Positions 15,948 through 23,851 of a DNA stretch of 64,000 nucleotides are shown here, one piece after another. A model generated the notes under the pieces. That model searched no databases, had not been told where the DNA came from, and was given only the letters and a program-made list of their open reading frames with translations. Every line of letters begins with the position of its first letter. Within the stretch, counting starts at the first letter, position 1. This DNA is from Oscillospiraceae bacterium (GTDB lineage: Bacteria > Bacillota > Clostridia > Oscillospirales > Ruminococcaceae). The stretch lies in the NCBI GenBank assembly GCA_902363145.1, contig CABIZB010000003.1, positions 62,001-126,000 of the forward strand, in the 5' to 3' direction. The position numbers and the translations under genes were made by a program.

Positions 15948-17474
15948 ATGAGAGGAATTTACTCGTCAGTTACCGATATGCGCCGCAAGGTATTTACCGA
16001 GGTCGCACGCCTTGCCTATGAGGGCGGAGACTATTCACGCATGGAAGATCTGCCCTATAAGATCTGCCCCGGTGATGTGGCGGCTCACCGTGAATCCATT
16101 TTTCTTGAAAGAGCGATCGTCGAGGAACGTCTTAGACTGGCTATGGGTCTGCCTCTGAGAAGTGTCAGCGAGCATGCTCCCGTATCCAAGGGCGTTAACG
16201 AAAGCGCCATTGCGGAAAAATATTATGATCCCCCTCTTATAAATATAATCAGCTTTGCCTGCAACGCCTGCCCTACCCTCCATTACCACGTAACGGACGT
16301 TTGTCAGGGCTGCTTTGAAAACCCCTGCAAGGAGGTTTGTCCCAAGGGGGCTATTTCTATCCGCCACGGAAAGTCGCAGATAGATAACGAAAAATGTATC
16401 AAGTGCGGCCGCTGCAAGGACGTATGCCCCTATCACGCTATCCTTAAAGTAGAGCGCCCCTGCGCAAGAGCCTGCGGTATGGACGCTATCGGCAGCGATG
16501 AACACGGCAGAGCAAAGATAGATTACGATAAATGCGTTTCCTGCGGAATGTGCCTTGTAAACTGTCCTTTCGGCGCTATCGCCGACAAGGGTCAGATATT
16601 CCAGCTCATTCACGCAATAAAGACAGGCAAGAGGGTCGTTGCCATAGTAGCTCCCGCATTCTACGGTCAGTTCGGCGCAAAGCTCACTCCCGAAAAGCTC
16701 ACCTATGCCATGAGGCAGCTGGGCTTTTCCGATGTGGTCGAGGTAGCCGTCGGCGCTGACCTCTGCACCGTTGAGGAAGCCAAGGACTTTATCGACAATG
16801 TGCCCGACAAGCTGGATTTCCTTGCCACATCATGCTGCCCTGCCTGGTCGGTAATGGCAAAGAAGCTTTTCCCCGAGCTTGCAAAGAACATCTCCATGGC
16901 GCTGACACCTATGGTGCTCACAGCACGCCTTGAAAAGAAAAAGGATCCCGACTGCCGCATAGCATTCATCGGCCCCTGCTCCGCAAAGAAGCTGGAAGCC
17001 AGCCGAAGAACTATCAGAAGCCATGTTGACTTTGTTCTCACCTTTGAGGAGCTTATGGGAATGTTTGACGCAAAGGAAGTGGATATCGAAAATATCCCCG
17101 ATTCCGAGGCTGTTCCCCTTGACAAGGGTACAGGCGCAGGAAGAGGCTTTGCGGTAAGCGGCGGAGTTGCAAATGCCGTTGCTGCCGAGATAAAACGCCT
17201 TGAGCCTGACCGTGATGTAAAGATCGCCTCCGCTCAGGGACTGCACGAGTGCAAAAAGCTGCTCCAGCTTGCCCGTGCAGGCAAATACAACGGCTATCTT
17301 CTTGAGGGTATGGGCTGCCCCGGCGGCTGTGTTGCGGGCGCAGGAACCATGTGCGCTGTAAACAAGGCTACCATTGCCATTGACCGCTACAAAAAGCAGG
17401 CGGACAAGCAGCTTGCTTCCGAAACGGAATATGCTGCAGATCTTGATGTACTTGTAAAGGATGACCTTGACTGA
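15948..17474 (+). CDS. [FeFe] hydrogenase, monomeric ferredoxin-type (group B-like)
   Basis: This 508-aa protein starts with ~100 residues lacking known motifs. A Cys-rich ferredoxin region (~105-215) follows, with CxxCP from C105, GCFENPCKEVCPK, and two 4Fe-4S motifs (CIKCGRCKDVCP and CVSCGMCLVNCP). The H-cluster domain has all three signatures: TSCCPAW (C296/C297), GPCSAKKLE (C344) and MGCPGGC (C457, C461). It would oxidise ferredoxin to make H2, or act in sensing. The Cys-rich front resembles group B enzymes rather than the trimeric bifurcating type. It has its own promoter and overlaps the GNAT gene by 1 bp. No hydE/F/G maturases are in the window. Confidence 0.92.
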   Translation: MRGIYSSVTDMRRKVFTEVARLAYEGGDYSRMEDLPYKICPGDVAAHRESIFLERAIVEERLRLAMGLPLRSVSEHAPVSKGVNESAIAEKYYDPPLINIISFACNACPTLHYHVTDVCQGCFENPCKEVCPKGAISIRHGKSQIDNEKCIKCGRCKDVCPYHAILKVERPCARACGMDAIGSDEHGRAKIDYDKCVSCGMCLVNCPFGAIADKGQIFQLIHAIKTGKRVVAIVAPAFYGQFGAKLTPEKLTYAMRQLGFSDVVEVAVGADLCTVEEAKDFIDNVPDKLDFLATSCCPAWSVMAKKLFPELAKNISMALTPMVLTARLEKKKDPDCRIAFIGPCSAKKLEASRRTIRSHVDFVLTFEELMGMFDAKEVDIENIPDSEAVPLDKGTGAGRGFAVSGGVANAVAAEIKRLEPDRDVKIASAQGLHECKKLLQLARAGKYNGYLLEGMGCPGGCVAGAGTMCAVNKATIAIDRYKKQADKQLASETEYAADLDVLVKDDLD

Positions 17475-17914
17475 TGATAAGAAAAATAGATAACTGCGAC
17501 AAAGAAATTTACATAGAAATGGCAGATGAATTCTATCATTCCTCCGCCGTTACCCACCCCGTTCCCAGAGAGAACTTTGAAAAGGCGTTTGACCACATGG
17601 TAAACGACGGCACATATTTTGACGGATATATCTTCGAGGACAACTGCGAGACCTGCGGCTTCTGTGCCGTGGCTGTAAGCTATTCTCAGGAAGCAGGCGG
17701 ACAGGTCATCTGGATAGAGGACTTTTATATCCGCCCCGATTTCAGAGGAAAGGGACTGGGCAGCGAGCTTTTTGACCGCATAAAGGAAGATTTTCCGGAT
17801 GCTGCCAGATATCGCCTTGAGATCACCGAGTCAAATGTTGACGCAAAGAGACTTTATGAGCGCAAGGGATTTGAGATCCTGCCCTACAGGCAGATGCTCA
17901 AAGAAATGAACTGA
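17474..17914 (+). CDS. GNAT-family N-acetyltransferase
   Basis: This 146-aa protein has the acetyl-CoA binding signature FRGKGLGSELF and a C-terminal SNVDAKRLYERKGFE, both typical for GNAT. The ATG shares its A with the TGA of the hydrogenase gene, so it is translationally coupled to it. The substrate is unknown; the coupling is notable because no acetyltransferase is an established part of hydrogenase function. Confidence 0.9.
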   Translation: MIRKIDNCDKEIYIEMADEFYHSSAVTHPVPRENFEKAFDHMVNDGTYFDGYIFEDNCETCGFCAVAVSYSQEAGGQVIWIEDFYIRPDFRGKGLGSELFDRIKEDFPDAARYRLEITESNVDAKRLYERKGFEILPYRQMLKEMN

Positions 17915-17929
17915 TACCAATAAAACACA

Positions 17930-17966
17930 AAGCCGATGAAAACGAATTTCATCGGCTTGATTTTTT
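17930..17966 (+). terminator. Rho-independent terminator after GNAT gene
   Basis: A 12-bp stem AAGCCGATGAAA (17930-17941 with 17947-17958) and a 5-base loop are followed by GATTTTTT. The 102-bp repeat element starts immediately after it. Confidence 0.9.
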
Positions 17967-18068
17967 ATACTAAGCCCCAATTAAAAACTATACAAAAAAT
18001 TGAGCATAATCTTGCGTATATGGATTATGCGATGATTTGTTGTCTATAGTTTTATTGGTGATCAGTAT
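17967..18068. repeat. 102-bp palindromic repeat element, copy A
   Basis: The ends are imperfect inverted repeats about 30 bp long (ATACTAAGCCCCAATTAAAA at the left; the reverse complement of the right end begins ATACTGATCACCAATAAAA). A second copy of identical length lies at 53618-53719, with about 12 substitutions and no indels by my alignment. It sits between the GNAT terminator and the mnmA stop, in a convergent gap. The shape fits a MITE- or REP-like element; no transposase is nearby. Confidence 0.82.
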
Positions 18069-18070
18069 TA

Positions 18071-19156
18071 TTATACCCTTGCAATAACTCCACCGCCGAC
18101 AACAATATCGCCGTCATAGACAACGCACGCCTGACCCTTTGCGGGGGCACGGACGGGATCGTCAAACTCAATGCGGACAATGCCGTTTTCGGCAGGATAA
18201 AGCAATGCGCTCTGCTCCTTGGCGGAATAGCGGGATTTTGCGGTAACTCTCATAGGCTCGCTAAGCTTATCGGCGATAATAAGGTTAAAGTTCCTAAGAA
18301 AAAGCGTTCTGTGGAAAAGCTCCGCTTCATCGCCGAGAGTAACGGTGTTGGACAATGGGTCCTTGTCCGTTACAAAAACAGGCTTTCCGAAGGTAACTCC
18401 CAGTCCCTTTCGCTGACCTATGGTGTAGTTGATGATGCCGGAGTGCTCCCCTGCCCTCTTTCCGTCAGAGAAAACATATTCGCCCGAAACAGGCTTGTAA
18501 CCCGTGTATCGCTCAATGAACGAAACATAATCGCCGTCAGGCACAAAGCAGATGTCCTGACTGTCGGGCTTGTGGGAATTTACCAGTCCATGCTTCTCCG
18601 CAAGCCTGCGCACGTCTGTTTTTTCCATGCCGTACAGCGGGAAAAGTGTGTGCTCCAGCTGATGCTGGGTCATGCAGTACAGCACATAGGTCTGGTCCTT
18701 TCTCGGGTCGGATGAACGCTTCAGAAGCCATCTGCCCCTGTTATCGTCATAGCACACATCGGCGTAATGACCTGTGGCAATGTAGTCAAAGCCCAGCAGC
18801 TCAGCCCTGCGGAGCATTGTGCCGAACTTCATATACTTGTTGCACTCAATGCAGGGGTTAGGGGTCTCTCCGTTTATATAGCTGTCGGCAAAGGGCTTCA
18901 TAACGTACTTTGCAAAATCATCGGTAAAATTAAGGGTAACGTGGTCGATGCCTATTTTTCGGCACACGCTCCGTGCGTCATCAACATCGGAAAGAGAACA
19001 GCAGCCGCCCTCGGCATAGCCCTCCCCCAGCACGGAATTATCATAGAGTCTGAGGGTGCAGCCGCATACCTCATAGCCCTGCTCTTTAAGAATAAGTGCG
19101 GCAGCGGAGCTGTCAACTCCCCCGCTCATGCCCACAAGGACCTTTTTCTTATCCAA
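18071..19156 (-). CDS. mnmA: tRNA-specific 2-thiouridylase
   Basis: This 361-aa enzyme puts sulfur on U34 of Lys, Glu and Gln tRNAs. The PP-loop reads GMSGGVDSSAAA at the N terminus. Catalytic cysteines lie in NPCIECN and QDICFVPDG, and GQRKGLGV is the family signature. Translation probably starts at TTG (19156), because GGAGG sits 7 bases upstream of it and the nearby ATG is out of frame. It is the last gene of a five-gene minus-strand operon and starts 1 bp after the previous stop. Confidence 0.95.
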   Translation of the reverse strand: MDKKKVLVGMSGGVDSSAAALILKEQGYEVCGCTLRLYDNSVLGEGYAEGGCCSLSDVDDARSVCRKIGIDHVTLNFTDDFAKYVMKPFADSYINGETPNPCIECNKYMKFGTMLRRAELLGFDYIATGHYADVCYDDNRGRWLLKRSSDPRKDQTYVLYCMTQHQLEHTLFPLYGMEKTDVRRLAEKHGLVNSHKPDSQDICFVPDGDYVSFIERYTGYKPVSGEYVFSDGKRAGEHSGIINYTIGQRKGLGVTFGKPVFVTDKDPLSNTVTLGDEAELFHRTLFLRNFNLIIADKLSEPMRVTAKSRYSAKEQSALLYPAENGIVRIEFDDPVRAPAKGQACVVYDGDIVVGGGVIARV

Positions 19157-19157
19157 A

Positions 19158-19799
19158 TCATTTCCTCCCCGTAAGCTTCAAAATCAGAAAAGTAAGCGCA
19201 CCCGAAATAATGATAACGGGCAGCGGCGAATACAGCAGCATTTTAAGCATCTGCATCAATGAAACATGAGCAAACACTTTAAAAAGTATCCAGAAAAATA
19301 TGGGCAGCGAGAATATGCCCGCCGTTTCTATCCAGAGGGTCCTTGCCAGTGAACGCCTGCGCATAAGCAGCTTTGCGGCAATAAGATCGACCCCCAGCAT
19401 TATCACAGCTGCAATAAGCAGGAACGATATATACTGCTCTGTCGGTGCCCATGCAATAAGCTGCACGATATAATTCATGCCGAACCAGTACAGCGCCGTA
19501 AATATAAGCATTGGCAGGATATCGGCAGTGAGCAGGCACCAGCCGCCGTTTCTCAGGAATTTGAGCGGGATATCCGAAAAGACCACTATGCTGCTTTCGG
19601 TAATGTTTTTTGCAAGAGTTACCGTTGTTTCCGTGCCGTCTTCATTTTTGCGCACATAGTCCTGACAGACGGAACCATCCTTTTCAAACTCGTAGCTTTG
19701 CTTTTCAAAGCCTTTCAGCTTCTTGTCAAGCAGCGCCTCTATCTCCGCATATTTTTTTGCCTTGGTGAAATTTGATATCTTGTAACCGTAAAGTGCCAT
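19158..19799 (-). CDS. Integral membrane protein, unknown
   Basis: This 213-aa protein has a soluble N-terminal ~75 residues rich in Lys and Glu, then four hydrophobic helices (ILPMLIFTALYWFG, ISFLLIAAVIMLGVDLI, GIFSLPIFFWILF, PLPVIIISGALTFLIL). An AAAGG site precedes the ATG. It lies between the HAD gene and mnmA in one operon. I do not recognise the family. Confidence 0.75.
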   Translation of the reverse strand: MALYGYKISNFTKAKKYAEIEALLDKKLKGFEKQSYEFEKDGSVCQDYVRKNEDGTETTVTLAKNITESSIVVFSDIPLKFLRNGGWCLLTADILPMLIFTALYWFGMNYIVQLIAWAPTEQYISFLLIAAVIMLGVDLIAAKLLMRRRSLARTLWIETAGIFSLPIFFWILFKVFAHVSLMQMLKMLLYSPLPVIIISGALTFLILKLTGRK

Positions 19800-19828
19800 T
19801 TTATCAAGCCTTTCACATTGTTATGAAA

Positions 19829-20470
19829 TTAGCATAAGTCCTTAAAGCTGTTTATGCGTATATCGGTGCAGTCCGACAGAGCGTCAAAATCGCCGAAATG
19901 ACCGCTGTTTACGCCAACAGTGTAAAAGCCGTTTTCAAAAGCTGTCTTTGCCGCATGGGGAGAATCCTCAAAAACTGCCGTTTCATCGGGAGCCGTCCCC
20001 AGCCTTTCGGCACACATATGGAATATCTTCGGGTCCTCCTTGCTGGAGCCTGCCTCATCGGAGGTGATGATGAACTCCAGCTCATCAAGTATGCCGTTGT
20101 GCCCCAGCACACCCTCTGCCAGCTCCCGACTGTTGGAGGTGGCGGCGCACATTTTTATGCCACTTGCCTTGAAATGCGCTATCATTTCGGGAACGAACGG
20201 CATGAGCTTTACCTCATGAAAATACTTGTCACGGACGATGTCCGTTATTTCCTCGGCAATACTTTCCTCACTGTCGGGCAGGGAATACAGATCCTTGAGA
20301 TAGGTCACGGCGGACATAAAGTGCATGGATTTCAGGGCAAAGGACACCTCCTCGGTGTATGGTATTCCACGCCTGCCGAGAAGTATCCTGTCCGACTCGG
20401 ACCACACGCCCATGCTGTCGGCAAGAGTGCCGTCAATATCAAAAATGACTGCTTTTATATTTTCAAGCAT
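19829..20470 (-). CDS. HAD-superfamily hydrolase, beta-phosphoglucomutase-like
   Basis: This 213-aa protein has HAD motif I as FDIDGTLADS (D11, D13), a helical cap, motif II in AATSNSRE, and a late acidic motif in VFEDSPHAAKTA. The cap type suggests a sugar-phosphate phosphatase or phosphomutase. GGAG lies upstream of the ATG, 9 bp after the DUF3006-like gene. The substrate cannot be fixed from sequence. Confidence 0.9.
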   Translation of the reverse strand: MLENIKAVIFDIDGTLADSMGVWSESDRILLGRRGIPYTEEVSFALKSMHFMSAVTYLKDLYSLPDSEESIAEEITDIVRDKYFHEVKLMPFVPEMIAHFKASGIKMCAATSNSRELAEGVLGHNGILDELEFIITSDEAGSSKEDPKIFHMCAERLGTAPDETAVFEDSPHAAKTAFENGFYTVGVNSGHFGDFDALSDCTDIRINSFKDLC

Positions 20471-20479
20471 ATTTTCTCC

Positions 20480-20644
20480 TTACTCTGCGGTGTAGGTGAG
20501 ATTTTCCCACAAAAGCTTCACGCCGATGTCCGTCTCCTCGGGCAGCAGAGCCATGGCGATGAAAAGCTCGTCGCCTGTTTCGGTATCTTTAAGGGTGGCA
20601 TATTCGCCTTCGATCTTTATTACGATGTAATGCTTTGGTCCCAT
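20480..20644 (-). CDS. DUF3006-like small protein
   Basis: This 54-aa protein starts MGPKHYIVIKIEGEYATLKD and contains LLPEETDIGVKL, matching the short DUF3006 pattern (a small beta domain with EGEYAVLE and LPxxxxEGxxL). The ATG overlaps the TAA of the ABC-F gene (TAATG) and a GAGGAGAG site lies inside that gene's end, so this start is preferred over an upstream one at 20683. Function unknown. Confidence 0.72.
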   Translation of the reverse strand: MGPKHYIVIKIEGEYATLKDTETGDELFIAMALLPEETDIGVKLLWENLTYTAE

Positions 20645-22605
20645 TACTTCAAACTCTCCTCTTCCTCGCACAGCTCCAGCCACTCGTCAGAGTAATCGGA
20701 GGACTGCTTTTTAAGGCTCTCAAACTCAGCGCATTTTTCGTTCATAAGAACATAGTCGCCCGTTACCTCGGGAGAGACCATTTCCTGCTGAACTGCCGCC
20801 ATCTGTGTCTCCAGCTCGCCTATGAGCTTTTCCAGCTCCTTTATCCTTGCACGGCGCTTTGCGTCCCTTGCACGCTGCTCCTTGGAACGGTAGGAAACAG
20901 CTTTCTTTTCCTCATTCTCACGGCGGAGGTTTTCCTGCTTTGCCGCAGCGATCTCTGCCTGAGCGGCTTCCGCCCTCGCCCTCTTCTGAGTGAGATACTG
21001 CTCAAAGCCGTCGTTGAACTCTTCCAGCTTGCCGGGAGTTATCTCAAATATCCTGCCGCAAATCTTACTAAGCAGATAGCGGTCGTGGGATACCAGGATA
21101 ACAGTGCCCTCGTAGTCGGAAAGCGCCTGTTCAAGCACTTCCTTTGCATCAATGTCAAGGTGGTTGGTAGGCTCGTCAAGGATAAGCACATTGCCTCTTT
21201 CAAGCATCATGATCGCAAAACAAAGCTTTGCTCTCTCGCCGCCGCTTATAACGCCCACCTTTTTAAAAACATTCTCGCCTGTGAGCTTCACCAGACCCAG
21301 CAAACTTCTCACCTGCTGCTCGGTCATGCCCCTGCGGCGGTCGTGTATCTCGTCAATGACAGTCTTGCTGAAATCCAGCTGAGAATTTTCCTGGTCAAAG
21401 TAGGATATCTTGATATTTTTGTTCCACTCGATAGTGCCGTGTGTCACAGGCATTTTCTTCTGGATTATCTTCAAAAGAGTGGATTTTCCTATGCCGTTTG
21501 CGCCCACAATACCTATCTTGTCCCCACGGCGCACATCAAAGGAGATGTTATCCGCAAGGGTCTTGTCACCTGCGCAGATGTCGATATTCTTTACCGAAAG
21601 CACGTCAAGGGGCGGCTCATAATCGTACTCGAACTTTATCTTCGCCTTTTTCTCGTATGTGATTGGCTTTTCCAGTATCTCCATGGCTTCAAGCTTCTTC
21701 ACACGGCTCTTTGCCATGGCGGAAGTGGTGGCACGGACGATGTTTCGGTCAACAAAATCCTGGAGCTTTGCTATCTCCGCCTGCTGAGCCTCATATTCCT
21801 TTATCCTGCGCTCGGTGTCGGCGGCTTTAAGCTCGGTGAACTTGGTGTAATTGCCCTTCCAGCGGCGCAGATGGGTGTGCTCTATCTCGCAGATCGAAGT
21901 ACAAAGCTTGTCAAGAAAATATCGGTCATGGGAAACTATGAGCAGTGCGCCCTTGTAGTCCTGAAGGTAGTCCTCCAGCCACATAATGGTGTCAAAATCC
22001 AGATGGTTCGTAGGCTCATCGAGGATAAGCAGGCGGGGGCTTTCCAGCAGCAGCTTTGCCATGGCAAGACGTGTTTTCTCGCCGCCGCTGAGGGTGGAAA
22101 TAACACGGTCATAGGTCTCGGGCGGAAAGCCCATACCGTTAAGGACTGTTTTTATTTTCACATTTATGAGATAGCCCTCGTTTGCTTCAAAATACGCCGT
22201 TTTATGAGCATATTCGGCGCTTATCTCGTTAAAATGCTTTTCATTCTCATGTATCTCGGGGCGTGCCATTTCGGCTTCAAGTCGTCTCAGCTCGTCCTGA
22301 ACCGCAAGCAGCTCGGAGAAAACGGACATCATCTCGTCCATGACCTTTGAAGAGCGGTCAAGTCCTGAGTTCTGCTCCAGAAAGCCCACAGTGGAAGCCC
22401 TTGTTATGGCAAGGTGAGGCACATTTGGCTCAGGCTGGGACTCGTATTCCTCCTTGCCTGTGATCATGCGCAGCAGGGTTGATTTTCCGCAGCCGTTTAT
22501 TCCCACAAGGCCTATCCTGTCGTTATCCTCGATAGTGAGGGAAACGTTGTCAAGGATAGTCCTGCCGTTATATATCTTTGAAATATTTTCCATTGAAAGT
22601 ATCAT
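20644..22605 (-). CDS. ABC-F family ATPase (Uup/YdiF-like)
   Basis: This 653-aa soluble protein has two ABC domains. Walker A motifs are GINGCGKSTL and GANGIGKSTL; signatures are LSGGEKTRL and ISGGERAKL; both Walker B regions read LILDEPTNHLD. The inter-domain linker is Lys/Glu-rich, and a C-terminal coiled coil (~560-653, KELEKLIGELETQM) resembles Uup. ABC-F proteins act on ribosomes, rescuing stalls or affecting antibiotic tolerance. It is the first gene of the operon that ends with mnmA. Confidence 0.93.
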   Translation of the reverse strand: MILSMENISKIYNGRTILDNVSLTIEDNDRIGLVGINGCGKSTLLRMITGKEEYESQPEPNVPHLAITRASTVGFLEQNSGLDRSSKVMDEMMSVFSELLAVQDELRRLEAEMARPEIHENEKHFNEISAEYAHKTAYFEANEGYLINVKIKTVLNGMGFPPETYDRVISTLSGGEKTRLAMAKLLLESPRLLILDEPTNHLDFDTIMWLEDYLQDYKGALLIVSHDRYFLDKLCTSICEIEHTHLRRWKGNYTKFTELKAADTERRIKEYEAQQAEIAKLQDFVDRNIVRATTSAMAKSRVKKLEAMEILEKPITYEKKAKIKFEYDYEPPLDVLSVKNIDICAGDKTLADNISFDVRRGDKIGIVGANGIGKSTLLKIIQKKMPVTHGTIEWNKNIKISYFDQENSQLDFSKTVIDEIHDRRRGMTEQQVRSLLGLVKLTGENVFKKVGVISGGERAKLCFAIMMLERGNVLILDEPTNHLDIDAKEVLEQALSDYEGTVILVSHDRYLLSKICGRIFEITPGKLEEFNDGFEQYLTQKRARAEAAQAEIAAAKQENLRRENEEKKAVSYRSKEQRARDAKRRARIKELEKLIGELETQMAAVQQEMVSPEVTGDYVLMNEKCAEFESLKKQSSDYSDEWLELCEEEESLK

Positions 22606-22644
22606 TTGCTTTTCTCCCGTATGATATTATCACAATATTCTTTT

Positions 22645-22673
22645 ATTATAGCATACTGCGGAGAATATTGCAA
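22645..22673 (-). promoter_or_regulatory. Promoter of ABC-F/mnmA operon
   Basis: On the minus strand TTGCAA (22673-22668) and TATAAT (22650-22645) are 17 bp apart, about 40 nt before the ATG at 22605. Confidence 0.75.
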
Positions 22674-22717
22674 CTGTGAGCGAAAGGATTTTTAAGCATC
22701 GGACGCTTATAAATGTG

Positions 22718-22746
22718 TTGACTTGATGGTATAAAAAGAGTATAAT
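22718..22746 (+). promoter_or_regulatory. Promoter of toxin-antitoxin operon
   Basis: TTGACT (22718-22723) and TATAAT (22741-22746) have 17-bp spacing. The antitoxin ATG lies 38 nt downstream, after AGGAGGGG. Confidence 0.8.
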
Positions 22747-22783
22747 ATAATCAGAATATTACTATCGAACAGGAGGGGTAAGT

Positions 22784-23050
22784 ATGATAATTCGTCCGTC
22801 AGCAGCAATACGCCAGAATTACAATGAAATAGCCGATATGTGCCGCAAAACGGCAGAACCTGTATTCCTTACCAAAAACGGAGAGGGCGACCTTGTGGTC
22901 ATGGACATTGAGACCTACAGCCGACGGGAAAAAATGCTGAAACTGCGTGAAGAGCTTCTTGCCGCCGAAGAAGAGCGCATGGCGGGAATAAAGGGCTGCA
23001 CCATTGACGAGCTTAATGCCTACCTCGATGACATTATCAAAGAGGTTTAA
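22784..23050 (+). CDS. RelB/Phd-type antitoxin
   Basis: This 88-aa protein has the Phd/YefM-type N terminus (MIIRPSAAIRQNYNEIADMC) and the FLTKNGEGDLVVMDIETY motif that folds into the DNA-binding dimer. An acidic C-terminal tail (TIDELNAYLDDIIKEV) would wrap the toxin. AGGAGGGG gives strong translation. The toxin gene starts 2 bp after its stop. Such antitoxins usually repress their own promoter. Confidence 0.9.
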   Translation: MIIRPSAAIRQNYNEIADMCRKTAEPVFLTKNGEGDLVVMDIETYSRREKMLKLREELLAAEEERMAGIKGCTIDELNAYLDDIIKEV

Positions 23051-23052
23051 AA

Positions 23053-23367
23053 ATGGCTGACAAAAAATATAACGTCATTATTTCCGACAGAGCTAAAAGA
23101 GAGCTGGGAACATCTATCCGCTTTATTACACAGGTCAGCAAGGAAGCGGCAGCTGTAAAAAAGAAAGAGCTTATAGCAGCAATGCGTTCACCGGAACATA
23201 TGCCGCAGCGTTTTCCGTTTTTTAATGAAACCTGCATTCCTGCCAACAAATATCACAAAATGTATGTGGAAAATTGGTACCTTGTACTTTATCAGATACA
23301 GGACGACACTGTTTATGTAGATCATATCCTCGACTGCCGCCGAGACCACAGCTTGCTCATAAAATAA
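23053..23367 (+). CDS. RelE/ParE-type toxin
   Basis: This 104-aa basic protein has the RelE/ParE fold order: VIISDRAKRELGTSIRFI, a central helical region, then YRMYV-like YHKMYVENWYLVLYQI and VDHILDCRRDHSLL at the C terminus. The Arg pair in CRRD matches the usual end of ParE/RelE toxins. It is coupled to the antitoxin gene. Whether it cleaves mRNA or poisons gyrase cannot be told. Confidence 0.88.
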   Translation: MADKKYNVIISDRAKRELGTSIRFITQVSKEAAAVKKKELIAAMRSPEHMPQRFPFFNETCIPANKYHKMYVENWYLVLYQIQDDTVYVDHILDCRRDHSLLIK

Positions 23368-23380
23368 CAGAACAACAAAA

Positions 23381-23418
23381 AAGGCTGCTCCGAAGCTCGG
23401 AACAGCCTTGTGTTTTTT
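23381..23418. terminator. Terminator between TA module and HPr-like gene
   Basis: A 13-bp stem with one mismatch (23381-23393 with 23397-23409, AAGGCTG...CAGCCTT) is followed by GTGTTTTTT on plus. On minus an A-run on the plus side gives TTTTTTG, so it can serve both converging genes. Confidence 0.88.
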
Positions 23419-23426
23419 GGTAGCTA

Positions 23427-23657
23427 TTAGTCAACGATGTACTGCTTGATCTTTGCGAAGAACTCGGAAGCGTCATCGGTGTGAGCCTCAAGAATGATGG
23501 GCTTGGAAAGGTCGAGGCTGAAAATACCCATGATTGACTTAGCATCTACTGCGTATCTGCCGGAAAGGAGGTCAACGTCGTAATCGCACATGGAAACCTC
23601 TGAAACAAAGTTCTTTACATCGTTAATGGTAGCGAGCATAATAGTTGTCTTTTGCAT
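23427..23657 (-). CDS. HPr-like protein lacking the active-site histidine
   Basis: This 76-aa protein matches HPr around the regulatory serine: AKSIMGIFSLDL, with Ser41 equivalent to Ser46 of HPr, and a final helix (DASEFFAKIKQYI). The N-terminal loop that should read GLHARPA reads ATINDVKNF, with no His. It therefore cannot accept phosphate from enzyme I but could be phosphorylated by HPr kinase, like Crh, and act in carbon regulation (inference). AAAGGATGG precedes the ATG. Confidence 0.85.
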   Translation of the reverse strand: MQKTTIMLATINDVKNFVSEVSMCDYDVDLLSGRYAVDAKSIMGIFSLDLSKPIILEAHTDDASEFFAKIKQYIVD

Positions 23658-23720
23658 AATAATTCCATCCTTTCATGATGTTCGTGGAAGGGCTTATATA
23701 CATTTCCTTCCTTATTTAAA

Positions 23721-23749
23721 AGAATAGCAGTTTTTTTGGATTTAGTCAA
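23721..23749 (-). promoter_or_regulatory. Promoter of HPr-like gene
   Basis: On minus, TTGACT (23749-23744) and TATTCT (23726-23721) are 17 bp apart. It is divergent from the mtaB promoter that begins 7 bp away. Confidence 0.7.
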
Positions 23750-23755
23750 GAGGAT

Positions 23756-23784
23756 TTGCAATTTTTTTATTTTTATTGTATAAT
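23756..23784 (+). promoter_or_regulatory. Promoter of mtaB
   Basis: TTGCAA (23756-23761) and TATAAT (23779-23784) are separated by a T-rich 17-bp spacer. Confidence 0.75.
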
Positions 23785-23851
23785 AGCATATATTATCCTG
23801 CCCGCAAATAGGCACGATATGCACACCGCACAAATTTTTACGGAGATTTTT

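Noticed and set aside
20635..22350. A 571-codon open frame antisense to the ABC-F gene
   Set aside because: It lies inside a clear ABC-F reading frame with all motifs; its own translation has no recognisable domain and only arises from codon bias on the other strand.
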